Assembly (NCBI RefSeq): GCF_025060755.1
Contig: NZ_JANYUY010000026.1
Span: 40,632-104,631, forward strand
Source of the DNA: Paenibacillus doosanensis
Lineage (GTDB): Bacteria > Bacillota > Bacilli > Paenibacillales > NBRC-103111
Length of the DNA stretch: 64,000 bases
Direction of reading: 5' to 3'
Shown: piece after piece, positions 41,718-51,160 of the stretch
How positions within the stretch are numbered: the first letter of the stretch is position 1
Layout of the letters: each line of letters starts with the position of its first letter
The notes under the pieces: model-generated
What the model was told of the DNA's origin: nothing
The model's input: the letters and a program-made list of their open reading frames with translations, nothing else
Database searches by the model: none
Position numbers and translations under genes: made by a program

Positions 41718-43016
41718 ATGTCCAAAATTACTTTTCTGGGAGCTGGAAGCACCGTATTTGCCAAGAACGTGCTGGGAGATTGCATGATGACGCCGTCCTT
41801 GCAGGGCTTTGAGCTCGCGTTGTTCGACATCGATCTGGAGCGTCTGAAAGATTCGGAGAACATGCTGAATAACCTGAAGCAATCGGCAGGCAGCAGCTGC
41901 GTCGTGAAAGCGTATACCGACCGCAAGGAGGCTTTGCGCGGGGCCAAGTATGTCGTGAACGCCATTCAGGTGGGCGGCTACGATCCGTGTACGATTACGG
42001 ATTTTGAAATTCCGAAGAAATACGGCTTGCGCCAGACGATTGCCGATACGGTCGGCATCGGCGGCATTTTCCGCAATCTGCGCACGATTCCGGTCATGCT
42101 GGATTTCGCCAAGGACATTCAGGAGGTATGCCCGGACGCCTGGTTCTTGAATTACACGAACCCGATGGCGGTGCTGACCAATGCGATGAATACGTACGGC
42201 GGCGTCAAGACGGTCGGCTTGTGCCACAGCGTGCAGGGCTGCGTGTCCCATCTGTTCAAGAACCTCGAGATGGAATCCGAGGGCGTGCAGTGGAAAATCG
42301 CCGGCATCAACCATATGGCCTGGCTGCTGGAGGTAACCAAGGACGGCGTCGATCTGTATCCGGAAATTAAGCGGCGCGCCCGGGAAAAGCAGCGGGAGAA
42401 GCATAGCGATATGGTACGCTATGAGCTGATGTTCCGCTTCGGTTACTATGTCACCGAATCCTCGGAGCATAACGCCGAATACCATCCGTATTTTATCAAG
42501 AAAAACTATCCCGAGCTGGTCGACCGGTATAACATCCCTCTCGACGAATATCCCCGCCGCTGCGTTCGGCAGATCGAGAGATGGAGAACGATGCGCGAGG
42601 AGCTCGTTAACAACAAAAATCTGGAGCATAAGCGTTCCAAGGAATACGCTTCCTATATGTTCGACGCGATGGAGACGAACAATCCGTTCAAAATCGGCGG
42701 CAACGTCATGAACACGGGGCTCATTACGAATTTGCCGAAGGAAGCTTGCGTCGAGGTGTCCTGCCTGGTCGATGCGAGCGGCGTCACTCCGACATATGTC
42801 GGCGATCTGCCGCCGCAGCTGGCGGCGCTCAACCGCACCAATATCAATACGCAGCTGCTCACCCTGGAGGCGGCGGTCACCGGCAAGAAGGAGCATATTT
42901 ACCACGCGGCGATGCTCGATCCGCATACGGCGGCGGAGCTGTCCATGGACGATATTGTCGCGATGTGCGACGATCTGATCGAAGCTCACGGCAGTTGGCT
43001 TCCCAAATTCGTCTAA
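41718..43016 (+). CDS. melA: Alpha-galactosidase, glycoside hydrolase family 4
   Basis: 432 residues. GH4 enzymes need NAD+ and Mn2+: the Rossmann start ITFLGAGSTVFAKNVLGD, NAIQVGGYDP, NYTNPMAVLTNAM, the metal-ligand Cys and His in GLCHSVQG and the catalytic region GINHMAWLLE are all present, with ADTVGIGG marking the alpha-galactosidase branch. It splits melibiose and related alpha-galactosides in the cytoplasm. No dedicated transporter gene is beside it. Confidence 0.9.
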   Translation: MSKITFLGAGSTVFAKNVLGDCMMTPSLQGFELALFDIDLERLKDSENMLNNLKQSAGSSCVVKAYTDRKEALRGAKYVVNAIQVGGYDPCTITDFEIPKKYGLRQTIADTVGIGGIFRNLRTIPVMLDFAKDIQEVCPDAWFLNYTNPMAVLTNAMNTYGGVKTVGLCHSVQGCVSHLFKNLEMESEGVQWKIAGINHMAWLLEVTKDGVDLYPEIKRRAREKQREKHSDMVRYELMFRFGYYVTESSEHNAEYHPYFIKKNYPELVDRYNIPLDEYPRRCVRQIERWRTMREELVNNKNLEHKRSKEYASYMFDAMETNNPFKIGGNVMNTGLITNLPKEACVEVSCLVDASGVTPTYVGDLPPQLAALNRTNINTQLLTLEAAVTGKKEHIYHAAMLDPHTAAELSMDDIVAMCDDLIEAHGSWLPKFV

Positions 43017-43026
43017 ATAACGATTC

Positions 43027-43066
43027 GGCTCCCCAAGGCGATAATCCGCCTTCGGGGAGCTTTTGT
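43027..43066 (+). terminator. Terminator of melA
   Basis: GGCTCCCCAAGGCG-ATAAT-CCGCCTTCGGGGAGC followed by TTTTG. Confidence 0.85.
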
Positions 43067-43240
43067 TATCTCGGGAGCTGCTTCTTGGAGGAATAAAACA
43101 GGCGCGCGGAAAGCTTGCATAAAGGGCGAATTCGAGGCTGGCGCGTGTGCGTTCGCTTGGTACCTTTCTGCTTCTACCATCATACTCTATTAGAGGTCAT
43201 GCAGCGTTTCATAATCCTCAGTCAAAGGAAGCGAAAACTT

Positions 43241-44050
43241 GTGCAGCAAGCGATAGCGATTTTGGATTCAGGAGTAGGCGGCCTGACGGTTGTGAAAGAG
43301 GTTGTGCGTCAGCTCCCGCAGGAGAACATCATTTATTTCGGGGACACGGACCGGACCCCGTATGGCCCGAGAGACCCGCAAGAAGTCGTGCAATTTACTC
43401 ACCAAATCGTCGATTTTTTGTTGCAATTTCAACCGAAGATGGTAGTTATCGCCTGCAACACAGCAACAGCGGTTGCTTTGGATGAGATCCGCGCCCGGCT
43501 TACGATTCCGGTGGTCGGGGTTATTCATCCGGGTGCGCGCGCTGCTATCAGAACGACGCGCAGCGGGGTGATCGGGGTCATCGGAACGGAAGGCACGATC
43601 CGGAGCAACGCCTACGAGCAGGCGCTGCGCCAGATCGCTCCGCAAACCCAGGTGTTCAGCGAAGCGTGTCCGCAGTTTGCTCCTCTGGTAGAGAAAGGGC
43701 AATTTTATACGGAACAGACCCGGGCGATCGTCTATCAGTCGCTCCAGGGGCTGAAGAACCGGCCGATGGACTGCCTGATACTGGGCTGTACCCATTATCC
43801 GTTTTTGGCGGACGCGATTTCCGATGTAATGGGTCCTGAGGTTACGTTGATCAGCTCGGCGGAAGAGACGGCAAGGGAAATCAGCGCCGTATTGGATCAT
43901 CAGGGGATGCTGGCCGGTACCGACTCGACTCCGGTCCGTCAATTTTTTTGCAGCGGCGACCCGGTTATGTTCAAGCAGATTGCCCAATCTTGGCTGAACG
44001 AGCAGATTACGGTGACGCCTGTCGTTTGGCCGATCCCCCATATTATTTGA
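43241..44050 (+). CDS. murI: Glutamate racemase
   Basis: 269 residues from the GTG at 43241, with AAAGGAAG nine nt upstream; the ATG at 43199 gives an unusual N-terminus. MurI marks are ILDSGVGGLTVVKEV, YFGDTDRTPYGPR, the catalytic Cys in VIACNTATAVAL and the second in LGCTHYPFL. It makes D-glutamate for peptidoglycan. It stands alone, with a terminator on each side. Confidence 0.93.
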   Translation: MQQAIAILDSGVGGLTVVKEVVRQLPQENIIYFGDTDRTPYGPRDPQEVVQFTHQIVDFLLQFQPKMVVIACNTATAVALDEIRARLTIPVVGVIHPGARAAIRTTRSGVIGVIGTEGTIRSNAYEQALRQIAPQTQVFSEACPQFAPLVEKGQFYTEQTRAIVYQSLQGLKNRPMDCLILGCTHYPFLADAISDVMGPEVTLISSAEETAREISAVLDHQGMLAGTDSTPVRQFFCSGDPVMFKQIAQSWLNEQITVTPVVWPIPHII

Positions 44051-44077
44051 GAGCGGCGGCAAGCTAACAAGACTTTA

Positions 44078-44105
44078 GGACGATTCCTTCCCGAATCGTC
44101 CGTTT
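44078..44105 (+). terminator. Terminator of murI
   Basis: GGACGATTC-CTTCCC-GAATCGTCC followed by GTTT. Confidence 0.75.
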
Positions 44106-44206
44106 CGTATGGCGGGGCTTCCACGGCCGGAGCATGAATTCGGTACACGCGCGTATATATACATATGGCATCGCATAGCCGGACGAAGGCGGAAGGAGCG
44201 AATACA

Positions 44207-45145
44207 ATGGCATTTTTGGTGCGGGAGCGGGACGGAAGCTACGGATACGGAGAAATGCTAAAGGATATGAACCGTCTGCAAGAGCGGTATCCTTTCATAC
44301 AAGTGGATAGCATTGGCCGCAGTGTGATGGGGCGGCCGATTCCCGCGCTGCGAATTGGTATGGGTAGAAAGGAAATCCATTGCAACGGCGCTTTTCACGC
44401 CAATGAATGGATTACGACGATGCTGCTGATGCAGTTTGCCGAAGAATACGCCGGCGCCTGCTCCAGGCAAGCCGCGTTCGGAAGCTTCCCGGCGGAGGAA
44501 CTGTTCGGACAGACGTCGCTGTGGCTGGTGCCGATGGTCAATCCGGACGGAGTAGAGCTTGTGCATCGCGGCGCGGCTCCGGAGCATCCGTATTACCGGC
44601 AGCTGCTCGCCTGGAACGGGGGCTCGGAGGACTTCAGCGGCTGGAAGGCCAACATTCGCGGCGTCGATCTGAACGACCAGTTTCCCGCTCATTGGGAGGC
44701 GGAGAGGGAGCGCAGAGCGGTGGCTGGCCCTGGGCCGCGGGATTACGGGGGAGTCAGGCCGCTAAGCGAGCCGGAAGCGGCGGCGATGGCGGAGTTTACG
44801 CGGCGGCATCGGTTCGAGCTGGTGCTGGCGTTTCATACGCAGGGCAAGGAAATTTACTGGAATTACCGCAATTTGGAGCCGCGGGCGTCGGAGGCGATTG
44901 CGCTGCGGCTGGAGAGAAGCAGCGGCTACAAGGCGGTGAAGCTCGGCGACAGCGACGCAGGGTACAAGGATTGGTTCATCCAGCAGTTCGGGCGGCCGGG
45001 CTTTACGATTGAAGCGGGCATCGGGGTCAATCCGCTGCCGCTCGACCAGTTCCCCGACATGTACGAGGCGACGGCCCAAGTGATGACGGAGGCGCTGGCC
45101 TGCTTAGCGGAACCGCAATGGGAACAGGACCGGGACCGCGAGTAG
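44207..45145 (+). CDS. M14 family zinc carboxypeptidase (gamma-D-glutamyl-diamino acid endopeptidase-like)
   Basis: 312 residues from the ATG at 44207 (GGAAGGAG eight nt upstream). Zinc ligands fit M14: GAFHANEWITT (HxxE), a later His in AFHTQGKEIYWNY, and the catalytic Glu in GFTIEAGIGVNPLP. The C-type layout with VPMVNPDGVELV and VDLNDQFP resembles endopeptidase I, which cuts gamma-D-Glu-diaminopimelate bonds of wall peptides. No LysM or signal peptide is present, so it acts inside the cell, maybe in peptidoglycan recycling. Confidence 0.85.
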   Translation: MAFLVRERDGSYGYGEMLKDMNRLQERYPFIQVDSIGRSVMGRPIPALRIGMGRKEIHCNGAFHANEWITTMLLMQFAEEYAGACSRQAAFGSFPAEELFGQTSLWLVPMVNPDGVELVHRGAAPEHPYYRQLLAWNGGSEDFSGWKANIRGVDLNDQFPAHWEAERERRAVAGPGPRDYGGVRPLSEPEAAAMAEFTRRHRFELVLAFHTQGKEIYWNYRNLEPRASEAIALRLERSSGYKAVKLGDSDAGYKDWFIQQFGRPGFTIEAGIGVNPLPLDQFPDMYEATAQVMTEALACLAEPQWEQDRDRE

Positions 45146-45280
45146 ACACGATAGCGCGCGTTCGCGGCTCAAGGGCTTCTACTAAGCTAGGGCGGGCGAT
45201 GCCTGCGGCAGCGACGCAAACCGCCCCTCGTCTGCCGTCCGTCGCTGCCGATCTCAGTAATTTCCAGTCGATGAATCTTG

Positions 45281-45309
45281 TTGACTTCCCTGCTCATCAG
45301 TAGTATATT
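45281..45309 (+). promoter_or_regulatory. Promoter of the LacI-ribokinase operon
   Basis: TTGACT (45281-45286), 17-nt spacer, TATATT (45304-45309), 42 nt before the LacI-family ATG. Confidence 0.75.
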
Positions 45310-45315
45310 GGATGT

Positions 45316-45327
45316 GTAACCGGTTAC
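45316..45327. promoter_or_regulatory. LacI-family operator
   Basis: Perfect palindrome GTAACCGGTTAC with a central CG, placed at the transcription start of the operon. This is the form of RbsR/LacI-family sites, so self-repression by the following gene is likely. Confidence 0.75.
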
Positions 45328-45351
45328 CCTTTTTCAGTTTGGAGTGAGAGT

Positions 45352-46326
45352 ATGGCATCCATTAAAGACGTTGCCAAGATGGCGGGCGTTTCCGTGGCCA
45401 CGGTGTCCAGAGTATTGAACGACAAAGGATATGTCGGACAACATTCTAGAGAAAAAGTCGAGAAAGCGATTAAAGAATTGAATTACAAACCGAATGAAAT
45501 AGCGCGAAGTCTGTTCAAGAAGCATTCGAACACGATAGGCTTAATCGTGCCCGATATTATGAATCCGTATTTTCCCGAGTTGGCGAGAGCCGTCGAGGAT
45601 ACGGCCAGTAAATTGGGATACAACGTTATTTTGTGCAATTCGGATGAAAATAAAGAGAAGGAACAAGCCTATTTGGACGTATTGAAGCAAAATTACGTCA
45701 ACGGCATTATCGTTTCTTCCAATACGCTGACGGCCGAACAGATTGAAGCGCTGAATATTCCAATCGTAAGCATTGACCGTGAAATCAGCAAAGGCCTGCC
45801 TACGATTGTCGTAGAGAACAAGAAGGGCGCGAAGGCAGCGACGCATTTTTTGAAAAGCAAGGGGCGCAAGCGAATCGGCCATATTAGAGGCACCGCCGGG
45901 GTCGTCAACGCCGAAGAACGGTGCGGTGGCTACAGGGAAGCGGTGGCCGAAGAGCCGTGGTTTACCGAAAGCTATATAGTGAACGGCAATTACGACATGG
46001 AATCTTCCATTGACGCGACTCGCGAGCTGCTAGGCAGGCATCCCGACATCGACGGCATTTTTGCGGCCAACGATATGATGGCCATCGGCGCCATTAAAGC
46101 CGCTTACCAGCTAGGTAAAAAGGTACCCGAAGAACTTGCCGTCATCGGTTTTGACGGAATTGTGCTCTCCTCCGTCATGATTCCTGAGCTGACGACGGTT
46201 GCGCAGCCTATCTATGAAATGGGAGAGCTCGCAACTACAGTCCTCGTTAATTTAATGGAGCAGCAGCCGATGGAGAAGACCTACTACACGTTGGAAGTTG
46301 AACTTATAGAGAGAAGAACAACCTAA
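45352..46326 (+). CDS. LacI family transcription regulator of ribose/nucleoside genes
   Basis: 324 residues. The N-terminal HTH and hinge are typical (ASIKDVAKMAGVSVATVSRVLNDKGYVG ... NYKPNEIARSLFKK), followed by a periplasmic-binding-protein-like sensor domain (IGLIVPDIMNPYFPELARAVED, GFDGIVLSSVMIPELTTVAQP). As first gene before ribokinase and a nucleoside hydrolase it resembles RbsR. It probably binds the palindrome at 45316-45327 and is released by ribose or a related ligand. Confidence 0.88.
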   Translation: MASIKDVAKMAGVSVATVSRVLNDKGYVGQHSREKVEKAIKELNYKPNEIARSLFKKHSNTIGLIVPDIMNPYFPELARAVEDTASKLGYNVILCNSDENKEKEQAYLDVLKQNYVNGIIVSSNTLTAEQIEALNIPIVSIDREISKGLPTIVVENKKGAKAATHFLKSKGRKRIGHIRGTAGVVNAEERCGGYREAVAEEPWFTESYIVNGNYDMESSIDATRELLGRHPDIDGIFAANDMMAIGAIKAAYQLGKKVPEELAVIGFDGIVLSSVMIPELTTVAQPIYEMGELATTVLVNLMEQQPMEKTYYTLEVELIERRTT

Positions 46327-46339
46327 GGAGCATACTGGT

Positions 46340-47230
46340 ATGGAGCGGAAACCTAAAATAACTGTTGTTGGAAGCATTAACATGGATTTGGTAACCATTA
46401 CTTCCCGATTGCCGAAATTGGGAGAAACGGTGTTCGGCGATCGGTTTCAAATGAACCCCGGAGGCAAAGGGGCGAATCAAGCGGTAGCTTCAGCCAGACT
46501 TGGAGCGCATGTTCGGATGATCGGCCGCGTCGGCAGCGACAGCTTCGGCAAGGACATCTTGCGACATCTTCAACAAGAAGGTGTCGATATAAGCAATGTG
46601 GAACCGGTTACAGATCAATCAACGGCAACCGCTACGATTACGGTTTCGGATCAAGAGAACAGTATAATTGTCGTACCCGCAGCGAATAATGATGTAACGG
46701 CTGCATTCGTTGAAAGCAAACGGGGTGTTATCGCAGACAGCGATATTGTGATTCTTCAGCTGGAGATTCCGCTTGAGGCCGTGAAGAAGGCGGCGGAAAT
46801 TGCCAAGGCAAACGGGGTAACCGTCATTCTGAATCCGGCGCCGATTCAAGAGCTCCCTTCGGAATGGGTTCCATATATCGATTATTTTACCCCTAACGAG
46901 CATGAACAAACGATGCTGAAAAAATCGATCGGCGCGGAGCGGCTGGACGGCAAGCTGATCGTAACTAAAGGAAGCCAAGGCGTGTTTATTCACGACGGCG
47001 GCAGCGAAATGAATATTCCCGCTTATTCGATCGATGTTGTCGATACGACGGGAGCCGGAGACGCCTTCAACGGTGGCTTGGCGGTAGCATTAAGCCGGGG
47101 GCTGAGCTTGCAGGAGGCATGCCGATTCGGCAACGCCGTAGCCGCTCTCTCGACGACAAAGCTTGGAGCCCAGACGGGAATGCCGACCATGGCCGAAGTC
47201 GAAGCTTTTATAAAGAAACAGGCGCAATAG
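46340..47230 (+). CDS. rbsK: Ribokinase
   Basis: 296 residues of the PfkB family. VGSINMDLVTITSRLPKLGET and NPGGKGANQAVASARLGA form the sugar site; the C-terminal VDTTGAGDAFNGGLAVALSRG contains the catalytic Asp and anion hole; FGNAVAALSTTKLGAQTGMPT is the ribokinase end motif. It converts ribose to ribose 5-phosphate. It starts 13 nt after the LacI-family gene and uses the ribose released by the nucleoside hydrolase downstream. Confidence 0.92.
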   Translation: MERKPKITVVGSINMDLVTITSRLPKLGETVFGDRFQMNPGGKGANQAVASARLGAHVRMIGRVGSDSFGKDILRHLQQEGVDISNVEPVTDQSTATATITVSDQENSIIVVPAANNDVTAAFVESKRGVIADSDIVILQLEIPLEAVKKAAEIAKANGVTVILNPAPIQELPSEWVPYIDYFTPNEHEQTMLKKSIGAERLDGKLIVTKGSQGVFIHDGGSEMNIPAYSIDVVDTTGAGDAFNGGLAVALSRGLSLQEACRFGNAVAALSTTKLGAQTGMPTMAEVEAFIKKQAQ

Positions 47231-47304
47231 GACGGCAAACGCCAGTCCGCATGCAATGAGATCGCTTACTTAATGCTTATTGAATTCAGGGAGGAACGAA
47301 GAAA

Positions 47305-48225
47305 ATGACCAAGAGACCTATTATTATCGATACCGACCCGGGGATTGACGATGCAGTCGCACTCGCTATCGCGCTGTACAGCGACCAATTGGACGTTCGT
47401 TTGATTACTACAGTGGCAGGCAATGTAAGCCTGGATAAGGTGACCTTTAACGCGCTGCGGTTGATGAAATTTTTCAATAAGGATGTTCCTGTTGCCGCGG
47501 GTGCGCGCATACCGCTAATTAAGGAGCCGATCGACGCGAGCGATATCCACGGCCCGACGGGAATGGACGGCTACGATTTCGAACAACCGGACGAAGGTCA
47601 GCTGCTGCAAGAGCATGCCGTCAACGCGATGCGCCGCGTCATTATGGACAGCGAGGCGCCGGTCACAATCGTTCCGATCGGCCCGCTGACGAATATCGCC
47701 CTCTTGCTCCATATGTATCCGGAAGTGAAGGAACGTATCGCCGAAATCGTATTGATGGGCGGATCTACCGGCCGGGGCAATGCGGGAGTGATGGCGGAAT
47801 TCAATATTTACGCCGATCCGGAAGCGGCCAAAATCGTCTTCCAAAGCGGACTGCCTCTTGTGATGGTAGGACTCGACGTCGGCCTGAAGGCGCTTGTTTA
47901 CCCTGAAGACAGCGAGAAGTTAAAGGTCATGAACAAGACCGGGCATATGATGTATCAGTTATTCCAGAAGTATAGAGGCGGAAGCATGAAAACCGGACTG
48001 AAGATGTACGACAGCTGCGCCGTTGCTTATTTGCTGCGTCCTGACATGTTCGAAGTGGCGGAAACGTTCGTCGATGTGGAGCTGAACGGATCGCTAACTA
48101 GCGGATGTACCGTCGTCGATTTGAAAAACTATTTGAAGCAGCCGGCCAACGCCAAAGTTTGTGTGGATATAGACCCGCATCTCTTCAAGCAATGGTTCAT
48201 GGAAAGCCTGCAAAAATGTAATTAA
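47305..48225 (+). CDS. Inosine/uridine-preferring nucleoside hydrolase
   Basis: 306 residues. The calcium-binding DTDPGIDDAVALAIAL at 9-24 and the motifs AAGARIPLI, DIHGPTGMDG, EIVLMGGSTGRGNAGVMAEFNIYADPEAAKIVF are those of the IunH family. It splits nucleosides into base and ribose. With ribokinase upstream and a transporter downstream this is a nucleoside salvage operon. Confidence 0.92.
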   Translation: MTKRPIIIDTDPGIDDAVALAIALYSDQLDVRLITTVAGNVSLDKVTFNALRLMKFFNKDVPVAAGARIPLIKEPIDASDIHGPTGMDGYDFEQPDEGQLLQEHAVNAMRRVIMDSEAPVTIVPIGPLTNIALLLHMYPEVKERIAEIVLMGGSTGRGNAGVMAEFNIYADPEAAKIVFQSGLPLVMVGLDVGLKALVYPEDSEKLKVMNKTGHMMYQLFQKYRGGSMKTGLKMYDSCAVAYLLRPDMFEVAETFVDVELNGSLTSGCTVVDLKNYLKQPANAKVCVDIDPHLFKQWFMESLQKCN

Positions 48226-48257
48226 GCGCAGCCAGAGGAATCGGGAGGAAAACAACC

Positions 48258-49688
48258 ATGTCCAATCTAGTTATGTATGCTTCTGCTATTATTGCCGTGC
48301 TCATCGTTATCGTAATGCTGATCAAAAAAATGGATATCAAAATTACGCTGTTTTTGATGGGCTCGATTCTTATTTTGCTCAGTATCTTTATGGGGCAAAA
48401 GATCGATTTGAAAGATTTTGCGACGACAGGCTCGGTATGGCTGGACCCGCTGCAGGTGATCGTCGTCCAGTTTAAGCAGACGCTGTCCGCCGCAGGCTTC
48501 ATCGTTCTGCTGTTGGGCGGGTACACGGCTTATATGTCCTCGATCGGCGCTAACGAAGTCACCGTCAGCGTCTTGTCGAAGCCGATCGCCAAAATCAAAT
48601 CCGTCTATGTGCTCGTTCCGGTCGTATTTCTGATCGGAAACCTATTGTCGCTCGTCATTCCGAGCGCTTCGAATCTCGCAATCATTTTGCTCGCTACGTT
48701 GTTCCCGATTTTGAGAAAAGCAGGCATGTCCGCTTTGACGGCAGGCGCGGTGATCGCGACTTCGGCGACGATCGTGCCGACTCCGCTCGGAAGCGACAAT
48801 GTGGCGATCGCCCAGGAGCTGGCCAAGCATGCAGCGTTCGCCAATATTTCCGTGTCGGATTACGTGTTTAAATACCATGCCGTCGTTTCCATTCCTACGC
48901 TGCTGCTGATCGCGATCGTGCACTTTTTGTGGCAGAAGAGAATGGACAAGAAAGCCAACCGGCAGGCGCAAGCCGGACAAGAACCCGAAGTTATCGAAAC
49001 GGGCAAAGAAACTGTCGTCAGCGGAGGCGCTTTATATAAGACGGTTTACGCGATTTTGCCGGTCTTCCCGATCATTTTGCTGCTTGGCTCTTACGCCGTG
49101 CAGATGACGACGGGCAAATCGATCAATATTAGCGTCGAGGTGGCTACTCTCGTTTCATTAGTATTTGCCATTGTGTGCGAATTAATTAGACATCGGAGCG
49201 GCAAAAGCGTCCTGGAGAAGACGGAATCGTTCTTTAAAGGGATGGGCGGCGCTATTCCGATCGTCGCGCTGCTGGTAGCGGCTTCCGTGTTTGTAACCGG
49301 TTTAAAGTCGATCGGTCTGGTCGGAGAGCTTCAAGACTCCATGCAGCGTATTCAAGGTAATGGGCTGGACTTCATTCTGCCGCTGATTCTGGTCGCTTTG
49401 ACCGCGCTGATCGTTATTTTGAGCGGAAGCGGCACCGCGCTTATTTTCGCCATGGTACCGTTGATCGTACCGCTCGCGGAAGCGGCGGGAATCAGTCCGA
49501 TCGCCATCTCTGTACCGCTTGGGTTGTCGGGCAATCTGTTCCGCGCGGTTTCGCCTGTAGCTGCGGTTACGCTAATCGTTGCCGGAACGATTAAGGTCGA
49601 TCCGATCGCGATTGTCAAAAGAACCTCGGTTCCGATGATCGTCGGCGTTATCTTTATGTTCCTGCTATCCATGATTGTCTTTCTGTAA
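48258..49688 (+). CDS. DcuC-family (C4-dicarboxylate carrier-like) transporter
   Basis: 476 residues, about 12 membrane segments. The sequence fits the DcuC/anaerobic C4-dicarboxylate carrier family (LGGYTAYMSSIGANEVTVSVLSKPIA, IPSASNLAIILLATLFPILRKAG, TPLGSDNVAIAQELAKH, SGNLFRAVSPVAAVTLIVAG). Its place after a nucleoside hydrolase and ribokinase suggests that it imports nucleosides rather than dicarboxylates; this is inference. A terminator follows directly. Confidence 0.78.
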   Translation: MSNLVMYASAIIAVLIVIVMLIKKMDIKITLFLMGSILILLSIFMGQKIDLKDFATTGSVWLDPLQVIVVQFKQTLSAAGFIVLLLGGYTAYMSSIGANEVTVSVLSKPIAKIKSVYVLVPVVFLIGNLLSLVIPSASNLAIILLATLFPILRKAGMSALTAGAVIATSATIVPTPLGSDNVAIAQELAKHAAFANISVSDYVFKYHAVVSIPTLLLIAIVHFLWQKRMDKKANRQAQAGQEPEVIETGKETVVSGGALYKTVYAILPVFPIILLLGSYAVQMTTGKSINISVEVATLVSLVFAIVCELIRHRSGKSVLEKTESFFKGMGGAIPIVALLVAASVFVTGLKSIGLVGELQDSMQRIQGNGLDFILPLILVALTALIVILSGSGTALIFAMVPLIVPLAEAAGISPIAISVPLGLSGNLFRAVSPVAAVTLIVAGTIKVDPIAIVKRTSVPMIVGVIFMFLLSMIVFL

Positions 49689-49700
49689 ATTTTTGTAAAT

Positions 49701-49741
49701 AAAAAAGCGGCTTCTCTCCGTTCGGAGGGCGGCTGCTTTTT
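49701..49741 (+). terminator. Terminator of the nucleoside operon
   Basis: AAAAAGCGGC...CTCCG-TTCG-GAGGG...GGCTGCTTTTT, a GC stem with A/T-rich base and T-tract. Confidence 0.8.
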
Positions 49742-49816
49742 GTTTTAACATAAAAATAACGTTATACTATAGGAAAAGGGTCTGCAAACCGCCTAGCCTC
49801 GAAGGAGGGATACCTG

Positions 49817-50053
49817 ATGTGGAAACGGTTGTTATCGTTTCGTTACTGGGGTCATGTGTTTCGGCGCATCGGCCCGCTGCTCGCTTCCCCCAAGGTGCCT
49901 GTGCGGGAAAAGCTGCTGTTCGCCGTCCCCGTGCTGGTTTATTGGGTCATGCCGGACCTGATGCCTTGGATGCCGGTAGACGACATTGCCGTTACGCTTT
50001 TCTTGATGAATATATTTACCGACCGGGCGGAGCGTAAATATTTGGCCCGTTGA
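49817..50053 (+). CDS. DUF1232 (YkvA-like) small membrane protein
   Basis: 78 residues. The core VREKLLFAVPVLVYWVMPDLMPWMPVDDIAVTLFLMNIF matches DUF1232, where Y-x-x-x-P-x-D-x-x-P is conserved. One or two membrane segments; the N-terminus is basic. GAAGGAGG precedes the ATG. Function of the family is unknown. A terminator follows at 50059-50096. Confidence 0.85.
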   Translation: MWKRLLSFRYWGHVFRRIGPLLASPKVPVREKLLFAVPVLVYWVMPDLMPWMPVDDIAVTLFLMNIFTDRAERKYLAR

Positions 50054-50058
50054 CGCCG

Positions 50059-50096
50059 AGAGGGCGCGAACCTTGAATGGTTTGCGCTCTATTTTT
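50059..50096 (+). terminator. Terminator of the DUF1232 gene
   Basis: GAGAGGGCGCGAACC-TTGAAT-GGTTTGCGCTCT followed by ATTTTTG. Confidence 0.8.
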
Positions 50097-50200
50097 GCTG
50101 CCTCCGCAAGATATTTCCGCCTACGCAGTGGATTCAGCTCCCTCAGAGGATAGATATAACATCAACCGTTTGGTAAAATATTGGGAATGGGGGCGATGAG

Positions 50201-51160
50201 ATGTCGAGGGAAAAGAATGAAGCGGGGCGTGGAAATGATGAAATCGGAGGCGTTCTCCGCAAGCTTGAACGGGATGAGCTCGTCGAACTGCTATCCACAG
50301 GCAAGTCGGGTTCGGAGCTGAACACGCTATTGCTGGAAGTTTTTCGGGAGCGGAGTGCCAGTAGATCGCCGGGTGAGCTTTTGCGTAGTTATAAAGAAAA
50401 TCGGTTCGTGAAGCCGGCAGCTGTCGATCCCATCGCATTGAAGCAATTGGAACTCGAACTGCTTAGAATCGCGCAGAGCCATAAGTATACGCCAATCCAG
50501 CTGTCGCCTGTAGCTCCGCTCGGCTCGTGCTCGGTCGTTGCTCCGGCCGATCAGAACAAAATTATTTCAGCGCTGCGGGGAACAGAGGTTGTCGCGGACG
50601 TGACCAATGTAATCGCCCTTCATATTGCGGACGGCGTCAAGTCGGGCGACCTGCAAAATCATTCCGACCCGGTGCGTTTCTCCTCGACGCATCGGCATGT
50701 AAGGGCGCAGAAATTTCCGAATCTGCCTGGCATGCTGGCCCATTTCAGCCTTTATGCGATGGTTACTTCCGGGAAGGACATCGGCTCATACGGATTCGAG
50801 AAGCAGGCAATCTGGGAACATATTGCGGTGTACAGGCAGATTTTTCGGTCGCAGTATCAAGCAGAAATCGAAATAATCATTAATGCGCGAGGCGGGTACA
50901 CCGACAGCGAAGGGCTACTTGAACGGATCATTCGGCACATCGGGGAGCAGGCGCCTGATCTGACGGTTAAAGTCAATGCAGCTTCTTCTGAAAATGCCTA
51001 CTACAAAGGACTGCAGTTTACGATCAAAACAACGATTGGCGGACGCGAGTACAATATTGGCGATGGCGGATTTGTGGATTGGACTCAGCAGCTGCTCGAA
51101 AACAAAAAGGAACGCATGCTGATCAGTGCTATCGGACTCGACCGTCTGCTGATGCCCTAA
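50201..51160 (+). CDS. Class II aminoacyl-tRNA synthetase-fold protein, HisRS/HisZ-like paralog
   Basis: 319 residues. The last third resembles histidyl-tRNA synthetase: STHRHVRAQKFPNLPGMLAHFSLYAMV is like motif 2, NAYYKGLQFTI is like the HisRS YYTG-x-x-F segment, NIGDGGFVDW like GGRYD, and the protein ends on AIGLDRLLMP, like motif 3 with Asp for the usual Glu. Motif 1 and the anticodon domain are absent, so tRNA charging is unlikely. No his genes are nearby. It may be a HisZ-like regulator or amino-acid-handling enzyme. Confidence 0.55.
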   Translation: MSREKNEAGRGNDEIGGVLRKLERDELVELLSTGKSGSELNTLLLEVFRERSASRSPGELLRSYKENRFVKPAAVDPIALKQLELELLRIAQSHKYTPIQLSPVAPLGSCSVVAPADQNKIISALRGTEVVADVTNVIALHIADGVKSGDLQNHSDPVRFSSTHRHVRAQKFPNLPGMLAHFSLYAMVTSGKDIGSYGFEKQAIWEHIAVYRQIFRSQYQAEIEIIINARGGYTDSEGLLERIIRHIGEQAPDLTVKVNAASSENAYYKGLQFTIKTTIGGREYNIGDGGFVDWTQQLLENKKERMLISAIGLDRLLMP

